Below are positions 1 through 9,267 of a DNA stretch of 64,000 nucleotides, piece by piece. Below the pieces are notes generated by a model, which saw only the letters and a program-made list of their open reading frames with translations, had not been told where the DNA came from and did no database searches. Made by a program: the position numbers and the translations under genes. The stretch is from Pseudonocardia alaniniphila (lineage in GTDB: Bacteria > Actinomycetota > Actinomycetes > Mycobacteriales > Pseudonocardiaceae): contig NZ_JAKXMK010000004.1 in assembly GCF_022524485.1 (NCBI RefSeq), positions 186,001 to 250,000 of the forward strand, written 5' to 3'. Position 1 is the stretch's first letter. Each line of letters starts with the position of its first letter.

Positions 1-3000
1 GCGAGCAGCACCGAGGCAGCTAGGTCTGCGGCTGCCAGGGGGTCGAGGTCCGCCAGATGACGCCACCAGTCAACGGGCGTCTGTGAGGTGCCGCGCCCGT
101 CCGTGTGCTGCCTGACGAGGTAGGTCAGGCGGCGGATGCGAGCTAGCCTGGCGCGCGCCTCTGAGGGGTTGACGGCGGCGAGGTTGGGCAGCGGGTCGAG
201 TAGCTCATAGATGGTGGCGTCTTTGTGGCTCCCGTAGCAGGCCATGTAGCGCGCGGCTCGTTGCCAGCACCGGAGCGCTTCACCGCGGTCGCCTGCGGTC
301 ACACTGATTCGGGCCATTTCGAGTTCGAAGGCGGCGAGCTGTGGGTAGGGCGTGCCTCGCTGGACCTCGGTGTGCCGCAGCTGATCTGTGAGCCGGTGGA
401 GGACGGGGGCGCAGGTCCGGCCCATCGTGCGGCTGAGCAACGCGAGCAGGTCGGTGGTGATAAGCGGACCCGCGGGCGGCGTGCCCAGGTTCGACGTCGT
501 GGTCGTGCCATCGCTGATCGCGGCCAACGAGGCGAGGGCAGGCTCCAAGTCGGCTTCAGCCAAGAGAGCGACGGCCTCCTGAAGAACCTGATGCACCTGA
601 CCGTGGATGGGCCACAGGTCGGAGGCGCGCGGGCGGCCCGTGAACGGTTGCGCTGCCTCAGCAAGCCGATCGAGGGCGACCCGCACGGCCGTAGACGCCG
701 CATCTGGGAGGATCGCGCCGGCTTCCACGTCGCGTCGGAGGCCGACGGTCGTGACAACGAAGCGCAGCCATGCGCGGTAGAACCCGGCACCCTCTAGCTC
801 GGGGAGCAGGCGCATGGGCGAATACGGGTCTACTTCTCGAGCAAGCGTGATCTGTGCCAGCCATCGTCGGACTACGTCGGGCCGGTCGACGCCGCTCTCA
901 CGCAGCACCTCGGCCGTGGTCTCGCGCAGCGTCGTGTCAATGTCAGAGCCGAGGACCGTGTCCGCGACGTCGGAGGCAGGAACGCCGTATCGCAGCATCC
1001 GAAGAGGATCTGTGGTAGGCGATGCCTTCCACGCTTCGGCGGCAAGTGTGTGGGGAGATGGGAGATCGTGCCGTCCGGCGGCTGAGAGGTCGGCAAGGTG
1101 GAGGAGGACCTCGGCGCGTCGCGTCGGCGGGCCGACAAGCCGGGCGCCATCCAGCAGCGGTGCTGCGCCCAGCCCGTCGACTAGGACGTCTAGTAGGCGA
1201 GGGAGCGGCGGCATGCTGTCCCTTGTGAGGTGGTCTGCGAGGCGTCTGGCCATCTCCTCAGTCGTGCTCTCGTTGACCTTGTCGGTCTCTTGCTCGTTGG
1301 CCCGTCGGTTGGGCAGCCGTAGGCGGCCCCGCTGCACGGCCAGGTAGAGATCGTGATCTTGGTCGAGACCGTACTCGACGTTGTCTCGGCCGCGGGCCTC
1401 TTCCCAGGCGGTGAGGTACGTGTCCCAGGGGGCGGCAGCGCCAGCTACGTCGACCGCGGCGCAAAGCTGTAGGCCCCACCGCGCGGGGACGGTCGGGAGC
1501 CCGTCGTACAGCAAGCTCGCGGCCACAGCATCGGCGCCGAGGAGAGCGACGAGCACGTCGGCGTAGTCGACGATCGTGTTAGGGATCCCCTCGGCCTCAT
1601 AGGTGTCGGCGGCACTGCGGAGCTGGGCCAGGCGGACCAGGCCAGGCCAGTCGCGGTGGGCCGCGTGGCGCCGCGCCGCGAGGTTGAGGACATGTGAAAT
1701 GGCCGTCGGCGGCTGCAGTCCGGCGATCGCCTGGGATAGGAAGTCAGGCCCGATTAGGGTGGCCAGGTCGTCGTGGCGGTCAAGCGCGATGAGCAGCTCG
1801 GGAAGATGGCGAAACGCCCGAGCATCGGTAAAGAACCCGCGCTGTACTAGCCAAGCGGCCGCCGCATCGCGGACCGTGGTCAGCCATAACCCGTCGCCGA
1901 TATCACGGCGGACGAAGCGGCTGAAGCTCTCGTGGTGGATCTTCAGTCCGCCGATGCCGGGCTGCTGTGTGACGATCGGCGCCACAGTGCTGAGTGCAGC
2001 CGGAAGCGTTGGCGCGGCGACGGGGAAGATCTCGCGTAGCTCGTCGGCGGAGACAGCGAAGTCGCAGACTGCGAGCAAGCCCACCGCGAACCGCTGCTCG
2101 GCGGTCAGCCCGCGGAGCAGGTAGGTGTAGTAGGCATCAAGGTCTTCGGCAGATGCCGGGACGTCGCGGACCCGGTCGAGCGGATCAGCGGTCGGCACTT
2201 GCGCCGTCTCGCCGTCGAGGGCCGGAGAACAGCCGACGGCTTGACGGCATAGGTACGTCGCGTATAGGGCGTTGCCGCGGGAGCGTTCGTGGATGAGGCT
2301 CACGGCCTCATCGACCCTTTTCGCCTCGGCGCGGTCGGCCGTGCCAGGGAACGCGGCAAAGACGCCTACTCGCTCTGCGAGATCGCGGACCTCTGGGTGG
2401 CTCATGGGCGGCACCGTCTCGACTGCGGCGGTCTGCAGAGCTTGCAAATGATCACCGGGCTGGCTTCCGAGCAATAGTGCAACGCCGGGTGGCAACTTCA
2501 GGGCCGCGAGTTCATTGACGAGAACGCTGGCGGCGTCCACCGGACGCCCGAAGGCGGCGCCCTCGGTGCGTCCGAGGACGCGGGCGACATGGTCCAAACC
2601 GTCGACGATGAGCACGATCGGCAAGTCTTGGCGGACACGTCGAACCTCTGCGACGGCCAGCTGAAGGTTCTCGGCTGTGGCCGCAAAGCGAGGACGCAGG
2701 CCGGCGATGGCCTCGGGAGCCGCTGTCTCCAGTTGCCTTAGCAGGCTCCCGATGACCACCTCAGTCAGGACCCGGCGGTCCCGCTGCGAGTCGGCGGTGC
2801 CGAGCCAGCAGTGGTGCCGTGCGACGATCCAGTCACGGCGTAGCCGGTCGGCGAGCTGCTCGCACAGCCAGGACTTCCCGATGCCGGGCCCGCCGGACAG
2901 CACGACCACCGCCCCTCTCTCCGCCGAGGCGGCCACCGTCGTGGCCACGCGGTCAAGCACCGCTGGTCGGGTGATTTCCACGCTCCGGTCGACTGGGTGG

Positions 3001-3803
3001 CCCTCAAAGGCCGCGCCGAAGTCGACCGCCAGGTCGAGCCGGGGTAGAAGCTTCGAGGCGGTTACCGTTCCGCTTAGGCTGCGGGCGGCCTTCGCTGCCT
3101 CGATGAGCGCGAGCGCCACATCCTCCGGGGCGCGATGCCGGTTCGGCGGGCGGCCGGCGCCCAGTTCGTCCGCGACTCGGCGGAGCAATGCCTGCTCGGC
3201 TGGCCCCGGGCTGCGTATGTCGAGCGAGCAGGCTGGCGTACCTACATCGACGACGAGCACCTCGCAGGCGCGACGGAGTGCGTCGTCCTCGATCTCGGCC
3301 AGCGAGGACCGCCAGGGGGCCGTGGCGCGCAGCCTAGCCGCATCGAACCGCATGCGACTGCTGCTCAGCCCCTGCAACACCGGCCCCGGGTCGCGCCCGG
3401 GGTCGACCGGGACAAGCACAGTGGCCAGATCCGCTTGGTTTGGCGGCATGTCGCGCAGCACGAGTCTGTAGGACGTGTCGGTGTGATCACGTAGATCCTC
3501 GTTGATGGAGATGAGGACCTTGTCCAGCCGCAGTCCGCGGCGATCAGCCGTGAAGCTGTCGAGGGTCAGCTCCCGCTCATCAGCGGTGTGCTTGATCTGC
3601 AGACGCTCTCGACTCCCGCTTCGCCACGTAGACGTGAGGTCGTCGAACAGATCCCCCTTGAACAGCTTCGTGTCGACGACCACCGTCGTCGCACGCCCCA
3701 GAACAACATCGACCAGACGGATAGCTGTGAGCAGGTCCTGGTAGCCGTAGCCGAGGTGTGTCGGCCGCAGGCCCCTCGCCCACCTCCGTCGCCGATCAGC
3801 CAA
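1..3803 (-). CDS. STAND-type NTPase with N-terminal Cap4/DUF4297-like nuclease domain (partial at left edge)
   Basis: The frame stays open for about 1,267 codons to the left edge, so the C-terminus is outside the window. Near the N-terminus GYGYQDLL, an acidic block and LQIKH resemble the PD-(D/E)xK core of Cap4/DUF4297 DNA nucleases. Around residues 297-309 LSGGPGIGKSWL is a Walker A, and PIVLIVDGLDHV about 90 residues later is a STAND-style Walker B. The rest is helical and repeat-like, as in STAND sensor arms. Antiviral STAND (Avs) proteins have this plan, so phage sensing with DNA cleavage is inferred. No ATG or GTG lies between the in-frame stop at 3837 and the conserved block; the TTG at 3801-3803 is chosen but unsure. 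The nuclease call is weaker than the NTPase call. Confidence 0.75.
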   Translation of the reverse strand, partial: MADRRRRWARGLRPTHLGYGYQDLLTAIRLVDVVLGRATTVVVDTKLFKGDLFDDLTSTWRSGSRERLQIKHTADERELTLDSFTADRRGLRLDKVLISINEDLRDHTDTSYRLVLRDMPPNQADLATVLVPVDPGRDPGPVLQGLSSSRMRFDAARLRATAPWRSSLAEIEDDALRRACEVLVVDVGTPACSLDIRSPGPAEQALLRRVADELGAGRPPNRHRAPEDVALALIEAAKAARSLSGTVTASKLLPRLDLAVDFGAAFEGHPVDRSVEITRPAVLDRVATTVAASAERGAVVVLSGGPGIGKSWLCEQLADRLRRDWIVARHHCWLGTADSQRDRRVLTEVVIGSLLRQLETAAPEAIAGLRPRFAATAENLQLAVAEVRRVRQDLPIVLIVDGLDHVARVLGRTEGAAFGRPVDAASVLVNELAALKLPPGVALLLGSQPGDHLQALQTAAVETVPPMSHPEVRDLAERVGVFAAFPGTADRAEAKRVDEAVSLIHERSRGNALYATYLCRQAVGCSPALDGETAQVPTADPLDRVRDVPASAEDLDAYYTYLLRGLTAEQRFAVGLLAVCDFAVSADELREIFPVAAPTLPAALSTVAPIVTQQPGIGGLKIHHESFSRFVRRDIGDGLWLTTVRDAAAAWLVQRGFFTDARAFRHLPELLIALDRHDDLATLIGPDFLSQAIAGLQPPTAISHVLNLAARRHAAHRDWPGLVRLAQLRSAADTYEAEGIPNTIVDYADVLVALLGADAVAASLLYDGLPTVPARWGLQLCAAVDVAGAAAPWDTYLTAWEEARGRDNVEYGLDQDHDLYLAVQRGRLRLPNRRANEQETDKVNESTTEEMARRLADHLTRDSMPPLPRLLDVLVDGLGAAPLLDGARLVGPPTRRAEVLLHLADLSAAGRHDLPSPHTLAAEAWKASPTTDPLRMLRYGVPASDVADTVLGSDIDTTLRETTAEVLRESGVDRPDVVRRWLAQITLAREVDPYSPMRLLPELEGAGFYRAWLRFVVTTVGLRRDVEAGAILPDAASTAVRVALDRLAEAAQPFTGRPRASDLWPIHGQVHQVLQEAVALLAEADLEPALASLAAISDGTTTTSNLGTPPAGPLITTDLLALLSRTMGRTCAPVLHRLTDQLRHTEVQRGTPYPQLAAFELEMARISVTAGDRGEALRCWQRAARYMACYGSHKDATIYELLDPLPNLAAVNPSEARARLARIRRLTYLVRQHTDGRGTSQTPVDWWRHLADLDPLAAADLAASVLL

Positions 3804-4051
3804 CCGGACACCAACGGCCCACCGAGCGCTGGCAGGCTAGCAGCGAGCACCAAGACCAGCTGCAGTCCCTCATGGGTCGACTCGCGGTCGCGTTCGTAAG
3901 GGATGCCGTACACCTCAAATTTGCGGTACATGCATCCCATATAGGAACGGGCCAGGCGCAACCCTGATCTCTCGCCGTCGTATTGGAAGAAATTGTCGTC
4001 AAAGGCGAAACACTTGATCATACTGTCCAGCTTCTTAGGCGGCATGCACAT
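3566..4051 (-). CDS. possible small protein upstream of the STAND gene
   Basis: This 161-codon frame starts at an ATG and overlaps the start of the STAND gene by about 240 bases in another frame. Its first ~85 residues look coding (normal codon choice, then a hydrophobic LVLVLAASLPALGG stretch); the remainder is probably the shadow of the larger gene. It may be a short protein, a decayed N-terminus, or chance. No family is recognised. Confidence 0.25.
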   Translation of the reverse strand: MCMPPKKLDSMIKCFAFDDNFFQYDGERSGLRLARSYMGCMYRKFEVYGIPYERDRESTHEGLQLVLVLAASLPALGGPLVSGWLIGDGGGRGACGRHTSATATRTCSQLSVWSMLFWGVRRRWSSTRSCSRGICSTTSRLRGEAGVESVCRSSTPLMSGS

Positions 4052-4096
4052 AGTGGCCCAGACTGGATCGTTCGAAGGTCGCTGAGATCCGCTTAC

Positions 4097-6541
4097 TTAC
4101 CTGGTAATGGCTACTTGTGTCGTACCACACGGACAGGTCAATGCGACACCTCCGCGACGGACCCAGTCGTGGCAGGACAAACAACGGGTGCCGCGGTAAA
4201 GCGCAAGCGCTCCGCGGGCAAGCTGTTCCACATCATGCCATGAGATGCTCTCCGCCCATTCATTGTAGTGGGCCCCAAGTAGATTCCTGATCGAAAGTCG
4301 CAGATCCACTTTCTTGGCATGTTCAATGAGGGTCGTTTTGCGAAGGACTTTGAAGATCCCCGGCCACAGGTCCCCGAGTGCGTAGCGGTCGCCCTGCACA
4401 CGTTCCACGGAAATGCGGAGTCGCCAACTTAACTCGTGGCACACCTGCTCGAGAAGTAGGCCCGCCGTACCGGCTGTCACTCGGGCATCACCGCGGGCGA
4501 GTGCGTCCTCCATCGAATCGGAAACCGACCACCCGGAGCTGCCGAGGATTATGCCCCCCTCAAAAGACCATCGAGAAATTATGCGCTCGATGTATGGACG
4601 ACCGTGTGACCCATATAGTGCCTTGACTTGTGCAAGCCAACCGCGATCATGTCCGGTGATAATTAGTTGCCATCCAGAAAATGCATCGAGGATGTAGTTC
4701 ATAGCGCCGAGACGGATGCTCGAATCGACACTCTGTAGGGCGTCATCCAGTACTAGCACATTCGCTTGTCCAAGTTCGCCCGCTCTTTTTGTGACCGAGA
4801 GGAAGAAGAGGAGTGCGATGAGGTCGAGGTATCCCTCGCTGAATACTTGCTGTGGAAGTGCGCTAGAACCGTTGTTGAAATCAACGACGACATCGAGACT
4901 GACTGGACCCGACTTGCCGACAAGCACGCGGATTGCCCTGACATGCTCGGCGTTCGCAATGTCGGCAAAACTGCGGGTCAGGTCTGAAGAAATCTCGCGG
5001 AGCACTGGTTTGATACGTCCTAGTTGTGATTGATACGCCTTCGGGTTAAGCGTCTGAACGCCTCGTTGAACCGACTTCTTGATGGTTCCCATGCGAGTCT
5101 GAACGGTTCGAAGCTCGCTGATTGTGCCCCTTGCTTCATTCGGAAGAAGATCCCACTTCCTTCCCTCTTCATCTCCGTCTACCGTCAGAAGAAGCGAACC
5201 GACAAACTGGTTCAAATCATTCTTCTCGCGAAGCTCGAATCCATGTCCAGGGTATTGATGGTCAAGTTGTCTGGCCAGGTCGTCCCGCACAACCCGCAGC
5301 GTATACAACTCTTCGTTGAGGATTCGGATCTCCTCGTCGGGCCTCGCGCCTATCGAACTATCAGGCGATGGGAAATAGTCGAAGAAGACAGTTCCGCGGG
5401 ACAGTGCGTCGGTGGCAAGGAATCTCAATATATCGGCACGGCGGATGACGACAGGGGCAATTCGGAAACCCGGGCGGACTGCAGATTCGGTCGGTACGTC
5501 GCGGCCCGCCTCGTTTTGAAACAGCGAGCGGGATGAAATCGAGCCATCTGAAAGGCTGACACTGGCGTGCGCTTCGGGGATCGTGAGGTTCCGGACGGCG
5601 GACCGCAGTGTGCTGTTGAAATCGGCTGATCTATCCACTCTGCCTTGCAGTGCGAACTCGATCCCGTCAATCAGTGTAGACTTTCCCACCCCGTTATCAC
5701 CCCACAGTAAGGTATCAACGGGCCTCCCCTTCTTGGTGAAATCTAGGACGACCTTACTCGCAGCTCCTCGAAATCCGGATACTTCGATGCTCGTCAGCCT
5801 CAGGATTCTTTCGGACTGATCATACTCGGGCAGCATGTCGACTGGATGTGTCTCGTCTGCGTCAGCAATTCGCGAGAGCCTGGTAGCTACGTCAAGGTCG
5901 ATCGATGCAGGTTCAGCGAGAGTGATTCGATCAGCAATCGGCGTGGCAATGGTGTGAGTAGCCACAACGATGTCGGAGACAAACGCATTCCATTCCTTTG
6001 CTGTCATTCCGGTTAGCGTGCCGACATCGCGCGGGCGTGGCGCCTTCGGTGCATCCCGAATGAACCGTTGCGTCCATCCGGGAATTGCCCCAACTCCGGC
6101 AAGAATTTCCTTCGCCATTGCCCGTGCTGACGAACGTGTGCTCGGCGATGAGTCAGAAGAAATTTTGAGTATGCTAATAAGAGCTAGCAGAACTCTGGAG
6201 TGCTGCCTCACTCCCTGATTTTCCGAGGCGAGCTCGATCTCGCGTATGACGATCTCGACGCCAACTTGGATCGCAGATCCGCGATCGGCCTTCCGTGCAT
6301 ACCCGTCACGAAGATTGTAGAGCAGACTGAGGTCCTGTTTTCCGAGTTGGAAAGCGATTCCACGCCCGCCAGCATGCGTCTGAATCGCGCGAGCAACTTC
6401 ACGAATCGACTGATATATCTCTGAAAGTTCTAGCGACACGACGTGATCGTAGTGTGCGGCAGACACCGCGTCTGCGACCGGCGTCGCACTGTTGTGGCGG
6501 GCGCCCCGGCTCGTCCTGCTGGAAGTCGAGATGGACTGCAC
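4097..6541 (-). CDS. SMC/RecF-like ABC-type ATPase with C-terminal zinc ribbon
   Basis: An 814-residue protein. A helical N-terminal region of about 240 residues precedes an ABC-type ATPase head: LRLTSIEVSGFRG, then Walker A GDNGVGKST at about 281-289, and a distal Walker B in NVLVLDDALQSVD followed by an ITGHD switch-like histidine. The arrangement is that of RecF/SMC-like ATPases of DNA metabolism or defence. The last ~30 residues hold CLSC and CPC pairs, a probable zinc ribbon. No nuclease motif is visible. The first ~35 residues are low complexity and an internal GTG at the VSLELSEIYQ segment is a plausible real start. It lies between two nuclease genes on the same strand, suggesting defence cargo. 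The coding DNA is AT-richer than its surroundings, consistent with acquisition. Confidence 0.75.
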   Translation of the reverse strand: MQSISTSSRTSRGARHNSATPVADAVSAAHYDHVVSLELSEIYQSIREVARAIQTHAGGRGIAFQLGKQDLSLLYNLRDGYARKADRGSAIQVGVEIVIREIELASENQGVRQHSRVLLALISILKISSDSSPSTRSSARAMAKEILAGVGAIPGWTQRFIRDAPKAPRPRDVGTLTGMTAKEWNAFVSDIVVATHTIATPIADRITLAEPASIDLDVATRLSRIADADETHPVDMLPEYDQSERILRLTSIEVSGFRGAASKVVLDFTKKGRPVDTLLWGDNGVGKSTLIDGIEFALQGRVDRSADFNSTLRSAVRNLTIPEAHASVSLSDGSISSRSLFQNEAGRDVPTESAVRPGFRIAPVVIRRADILRFLATDALSRGTVFFDYFPSPDSSIGARPDEEIRILNEELYTLRVVRDDLARQLDHQYPGHGFELREKNDLNQFVGSLLLTVDGDEEGRKWDLLPNEARGTISELRTVQTRMGTIKKSVQRGVQTLNPKAYQSQLGRIKPVLREISSDLTRSFADIANAEHVRAIRVLVGKSGPVSLDVVVDFNNGSSALPQQVFSEGYLDLIALLFFLSVTKRAGELGQANVLVLDDALQSVDSSIRLGAMNYILDAFSGWQLIITGHDRGWLAQVKALYGSHGRPYIERIISRWSFEGGIILGSSGWSVSDSMEDALARGDARVTAGTAGLLLEQVCHELSWRLRISVERVQGDRYALGDLWPGIFKVLRKTTLIEHAKKVDLRLSIRNLLGAHYNEWAESISWHDVEQLARGALALYRGTRCLSCHDWVRRGGVALTCPCGTTQVAITR

Positions 6542-6868
6542 CTGTCACCGGAACGGCGACCGTTCCCCTTAATACCTGGGCTGACCACCTACTCGAGGAC
6601 CTGGCCAGGACCGCCGGCTTCCTGATCTCGCCCGCCGTGAACAGGCCCCAACGAGGTCAACGCGCTCGACACCACAACTGCATGACTAAGCCCGCGTGAG
6701 GACCACCCGCGGCGCCCGGCTCACGCAGCGCCGAGCTGGCTACGGCGCTGAAGCGCACCCACAAGGTAGAGGGGCCGGGCCACCCGCGGATCGGCTTGGG
6801 TCGTTCCTCCGCCGTGCAAGGTTGGTGCCCTCAGCGCCTTCATCAGCCAGCGCCGCGACGACAGCTGG
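6542..6868. other. intergenic, no gene recognised
   Basis: About 330 bases between the SMC-like ATPase start and the integrase remnant. Several frames are open but none resembles a protein I know. It probably holds the ATPase promoter and degraded mobile-element DNA. Confidence 0.4.
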
Positions 6869-7088
6869 ACAACCCGCGCTACACCGGCTTCGCGTTCTTC
6901 GGGCGGTGGAGCAGGAAGGAGATGCTGCTCGATCCCGACGATGTGGCAGCCGGTCACTTCACCCGATTCCGCCGGGCCGCGCCCGACCGCATCGTGCGCT
7001 CGCGTCACCCTGCACATCCGGCGATCGTGTCGGTGGAGGACTTCACGCAGGCTGCACTGCTCCGGCGATCCAAAGCGGCAGGGGACTC
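6869..7088 (+). pseudogene. remnant of a large serine recombinase/integrase
   Basis: The plus-strand translation reads DNPRYTGFAFFGRWSRKE, then DPDDVAAGHF and HPAIVSVEDFTQAALLRRS. This closely parallels residues ~290-355 of the intact integrase at 15685-17451 (NPRYTGYAVFGRWSRNE, DPDDVAAGHV, HPAIVSVETFTEVQLMRR). The catalytic N-terminal domain and the zinc-ribbon/coiled-coil end are missing. It is therefore a fragment of the recombinase domain of a related but distinct integrase, left by an older element at this place and cut off next to the 3' end of the Mrr-like gene. Confidence 0.85.
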
Positions 7089-7095
7089 TAAACGG

Positions 7096-8730
7096 CTAAC
7101 GCAATTCATAGCTCCGAATGAGATGCGGGCGTTCGTTCAGTAAGAATTCTAATCGAGCATCGTTCCATACCTCAATGCTCGGGCGCTCTCCGCGAGAATT
7201 GTGTCGCTCTATTTTGGCGATGGCATCGGATGTGAAGCGTCCGCTCGTAGCGAAAACTAGCACGTCAAAGGGTGGATCCTGCCAATGGTCAATACTTATG
7301 GTAGCTTGATATACGTCAACATCTCGAATTGGCCGACTGAGCCAGTGCTTGCATTGAATGGCAACTCTCTGTGAGCTGTGGCCGCTCAATGGGTCGCGCC
7401 TGAGGCGCGTCGCACTTACATCACGACCGTGGTCAGGCGCATTTGTGTGCATGAGCCAATCGACATTTTCGTAGCCTTCAGTCTCGACTACCAGTTGAAA
7501 GATGAGACGTTCGAATGATTCCGAATCGATATTCTCCCAGGCAAGTTCGAGCCCGGCTCGTCTAACAGGAAGATCCACTGGCGAATATGCCATTGGATCA
7601 TCAAGCTGGAGCGCGCGCGAAAAAAGGATGTGAGACAGTGTGGATACTGGCATGCGGGAATCGCGCCGGTAAACGCTAATCTGCCAACCCTGTGCATATG
7701 CGCGATCGACATCTGCCGATATCCGGGTTATCGCACTATTGGCTGCCCGTTTCGCCGAAACTTTCTCCCTTGCCTGATAGGCTGCACTGTCTCTTGCTGC
7801 TCGCCAGATGAAATAGTAGACTTGACCGATTGAATACCACTTGAGAGCGCGGCGAAACACGTCATCCGTCTTTTGGCCTGGCGTGAAGTCGAGTCCATGC
7901 AACTGAAGCATATGAACCAAGTATGCTTTGCATTCCGACACGGCCAGGTCAAGCCAAAATTCGGAAAACTGATCGACCCAGCGATCCGGCCAACTCTCGC
8001 GAGAAACGATTGGAGCCAGGCTCTTCAGGTATGCATTCACGCGATTTTCAAGAGGGCCGGTTCCGGGTAGGTAATAGGAAACGAGTGTCGGGTAGTAGGC
8101 GTTCGTTAAAATGCAGTCATCTTCCCATGCAAAAGAGTCCAAAGGTGAGGACGGGTGCACTCGTACGAGCTGTTGATCAGCCAGAAGTTTCAGCAGTTCA
8201 AAGTCGTAGTCTACCGTCGGCGTTAGCCGATCAGCGCGATCGACGGTCGGGATGATAGTCCCGTCCGAGACCTCCTCGGCATCTTCTAGTAGGGCGGCTA
8301 AGGCGAGCGCTGTCGACAAGTCAAGGTCCTCAGCTCGAGGTGTAGACCCGTTAGCCTCCACTTCGAATTTGGTCAGGACTGCTGCTCTCTTTGAAGAATT
8401 TGCCCGCTCGCGTTCTTCCTGCTGCCGACGCTTCTCGGCGTCAATGCATGTTTGGCATCGACTAGGTGTGAAGCGAGCACTAGAAGTCCAGTCTGACCGA
8501 GACCTAAAGATGAACCCTCTGGCGCACGTGCTGCAACGCTGACTCGCGGAGCGAGCGAAACAAGCTTCGGCAACAGTCTTGCTGACTCGGTAAGCGGCCT
8601 GATCGAATCGTTCCGCTATCGCCTTGACGGTGTATGAGAATGAGCCATCTTCGTTGGTGGCCCAATACATGGAGCAGAGTTCGGCGAGGTGAGCATGGTC
8701 GGCGTTGACCTCGACCTCGAACTCTGGCAC
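7096..8730 (-). CDS. Mrr-like PD-(D/E)xK restriction endonuclease with N-terminal Cys module
   Basis: A 544-residue protein. The C-terminal third carries an Mrr-type nuclease core: SFERLIFQLV helix, then GRDVSA with the catalytic Asp, then VAIQCKHW with the QxK motif, and a VLVFATSGRFTSDAI strand-helix. The N-terminus has CSTC and CQTC pairs about 25 residues apart (roughly residues 67-97), a probable zinc-binding module. The middle is helical without known motifs. Mrr-fold enzymes cut modified or foreign DNA; the substrate here is unknown. It ends 8 bases from the integrase remnant and stands apart from the ATPase gene by about 550 bases, so shared transcription is doubtful. AT-rich codons relative to the flanks suggest transfer. 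Confidence 0.8.
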   Translation of the reverse strand: MPEFEVEVNADHAHLAELCSMYWATNEDGSFSYTVKAIAERFDQAAYRVSKTVAEACFARSASQRCSTCARGFIFRSRSDWTSSARFTPSRCQTCIDAEKRRQQEERERANSSKRAAVLTKFEVEANGSTPRAEDLDLSTALALAALLEDAEEVSDGTIIPTVDRADRLTPTVDYDFELLKLLADQQLVRVHPSSPLDSFAWEDDCILTNAYYPTLVSYYLPGTGPLENRVNAYLKSLAPIVSRESWPDRWVDQFSEFWLDLAVSECKAYLVHMLQLHGLDFTPGQKTDDVFRRALKWYSIGQVYYFIWRAARDSAAYQAREKVSAKRAANSAITRISADVDRAYAQGWQISVYRRDSRMPVSTLSHILFSRALQLDDPMAYSPVDLPVRRAGLELAWENIDSESFERLIFQLVVETEGYENVDWLMHTNAPDHGRDVSATRLRRDPLSGHSSQRVAIQCKHWLSRPIRDVDVYQATISIDHWQDPPFDVLVFATSGRFTSDAIAKIERHNSRGERPSIEVWNDARLEFLLNERPHLIRSYELR

Positions 8731-9054
8731 AAGACCTCCCGGCTACTCGTGGGACTGCCCTCGGACCGCCATCCGGCCATGCTGATCGAGATCCGTCCTG
8801 ACCTCATAAAGCAGGCCTCCGCAGTGTCAGCGGTCGCATGAGTAGTGAGTCTAGCGCGTAGGGTGCATCATGCCCTAATGCGTGGCGGGGTGGGCGACGT
8901 CGTCATCGTCCTGCTGCCTCGCCGGCCGGGATCCATCGCCGCACACCTGTATCGCAATGAGCTGGATGCCCGCCTCGGCGCGCTCTGCTGCCGCAGCTGC
9001 CCTTCCTGATCGGTCAAACTGCGCTGGAACCGGCCTAATTGCCACCGTTGATGA
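8731..9054. other. intergenic between Mrr-like gene and excisionase-like gene
   Basis: About 320 bases. A plus-strand frame ending near 8841 (LIEIRPDLIKQASAVSAVA before the stop) looks like a coding tail and may be the end of a gene broken by insertion. A possible small ORF at 8878-9009 is listed separately. The interval is a good place to look for the left attachment site of the element that follows, but I cannot define a core. Confidence 0.35.
8878..9009 (+). CDS. possible small protein, 43 residues
   Basis: An ATG-started 43-codon frame (MRGGVGDVVIVLLPRRPG and a Cys-rich end CCRSC) with G/C third positions. TAGGGT lies upstream at a spacing that would suit a leaderless transcript. No family is recognised and it may be chance. 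Confidence 0.22.
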   Translation: MRGGVGDVVIVLLPRRPGSIAAHLYRNELDARLGALCCRSCPS

Positions 9055-9267
9055 TTATCGCTGATTGCCCGTTAACGCGTAAAGCTGCTTACGCAATCCT
9101 TCGACGTCCCAGCGCATATGGCCGCCTGGTGTTCGAAGGTTGGGGACAATTTTTCCTTCAGCTGCCCAACGGGCGATGCTGCGGGCGCTGATGCCGAGGG
9201 CCTTCGCGGCTTCGGAGGTATGCACGAGCTCGTCCGGCACTCGGCAAGTATCAGGGCTCGTCCGCAT
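9055..9267 (-). CDS. excisionase-like helix-turn-helix protein (BldC/MerR-type)
   Basis: A 70-residue protein starting at the ATG at 9265-9267. It carries a winged HTH of the MerR/BldC/excisionase type: SEAAKALGISARSIARWA, then a wing ending TPGGHMRWDVEGL. Small proteins like this act as excisionases or repressors in actinobacterial integrative elements. It is divergent from the phosphotransferase gene and sits at the end of the element opposite the integrase, which fits a recombination-directionality or control role. A relative lies at 60122-60325. Confidence 0.8.
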   Translation of the reverse strand: MRTSPDTCRVPDELVHTSEAAKALGISARSIARWAAEGKIVPNLRTPGGHMRWDVEGLRKQLYALTGNQR

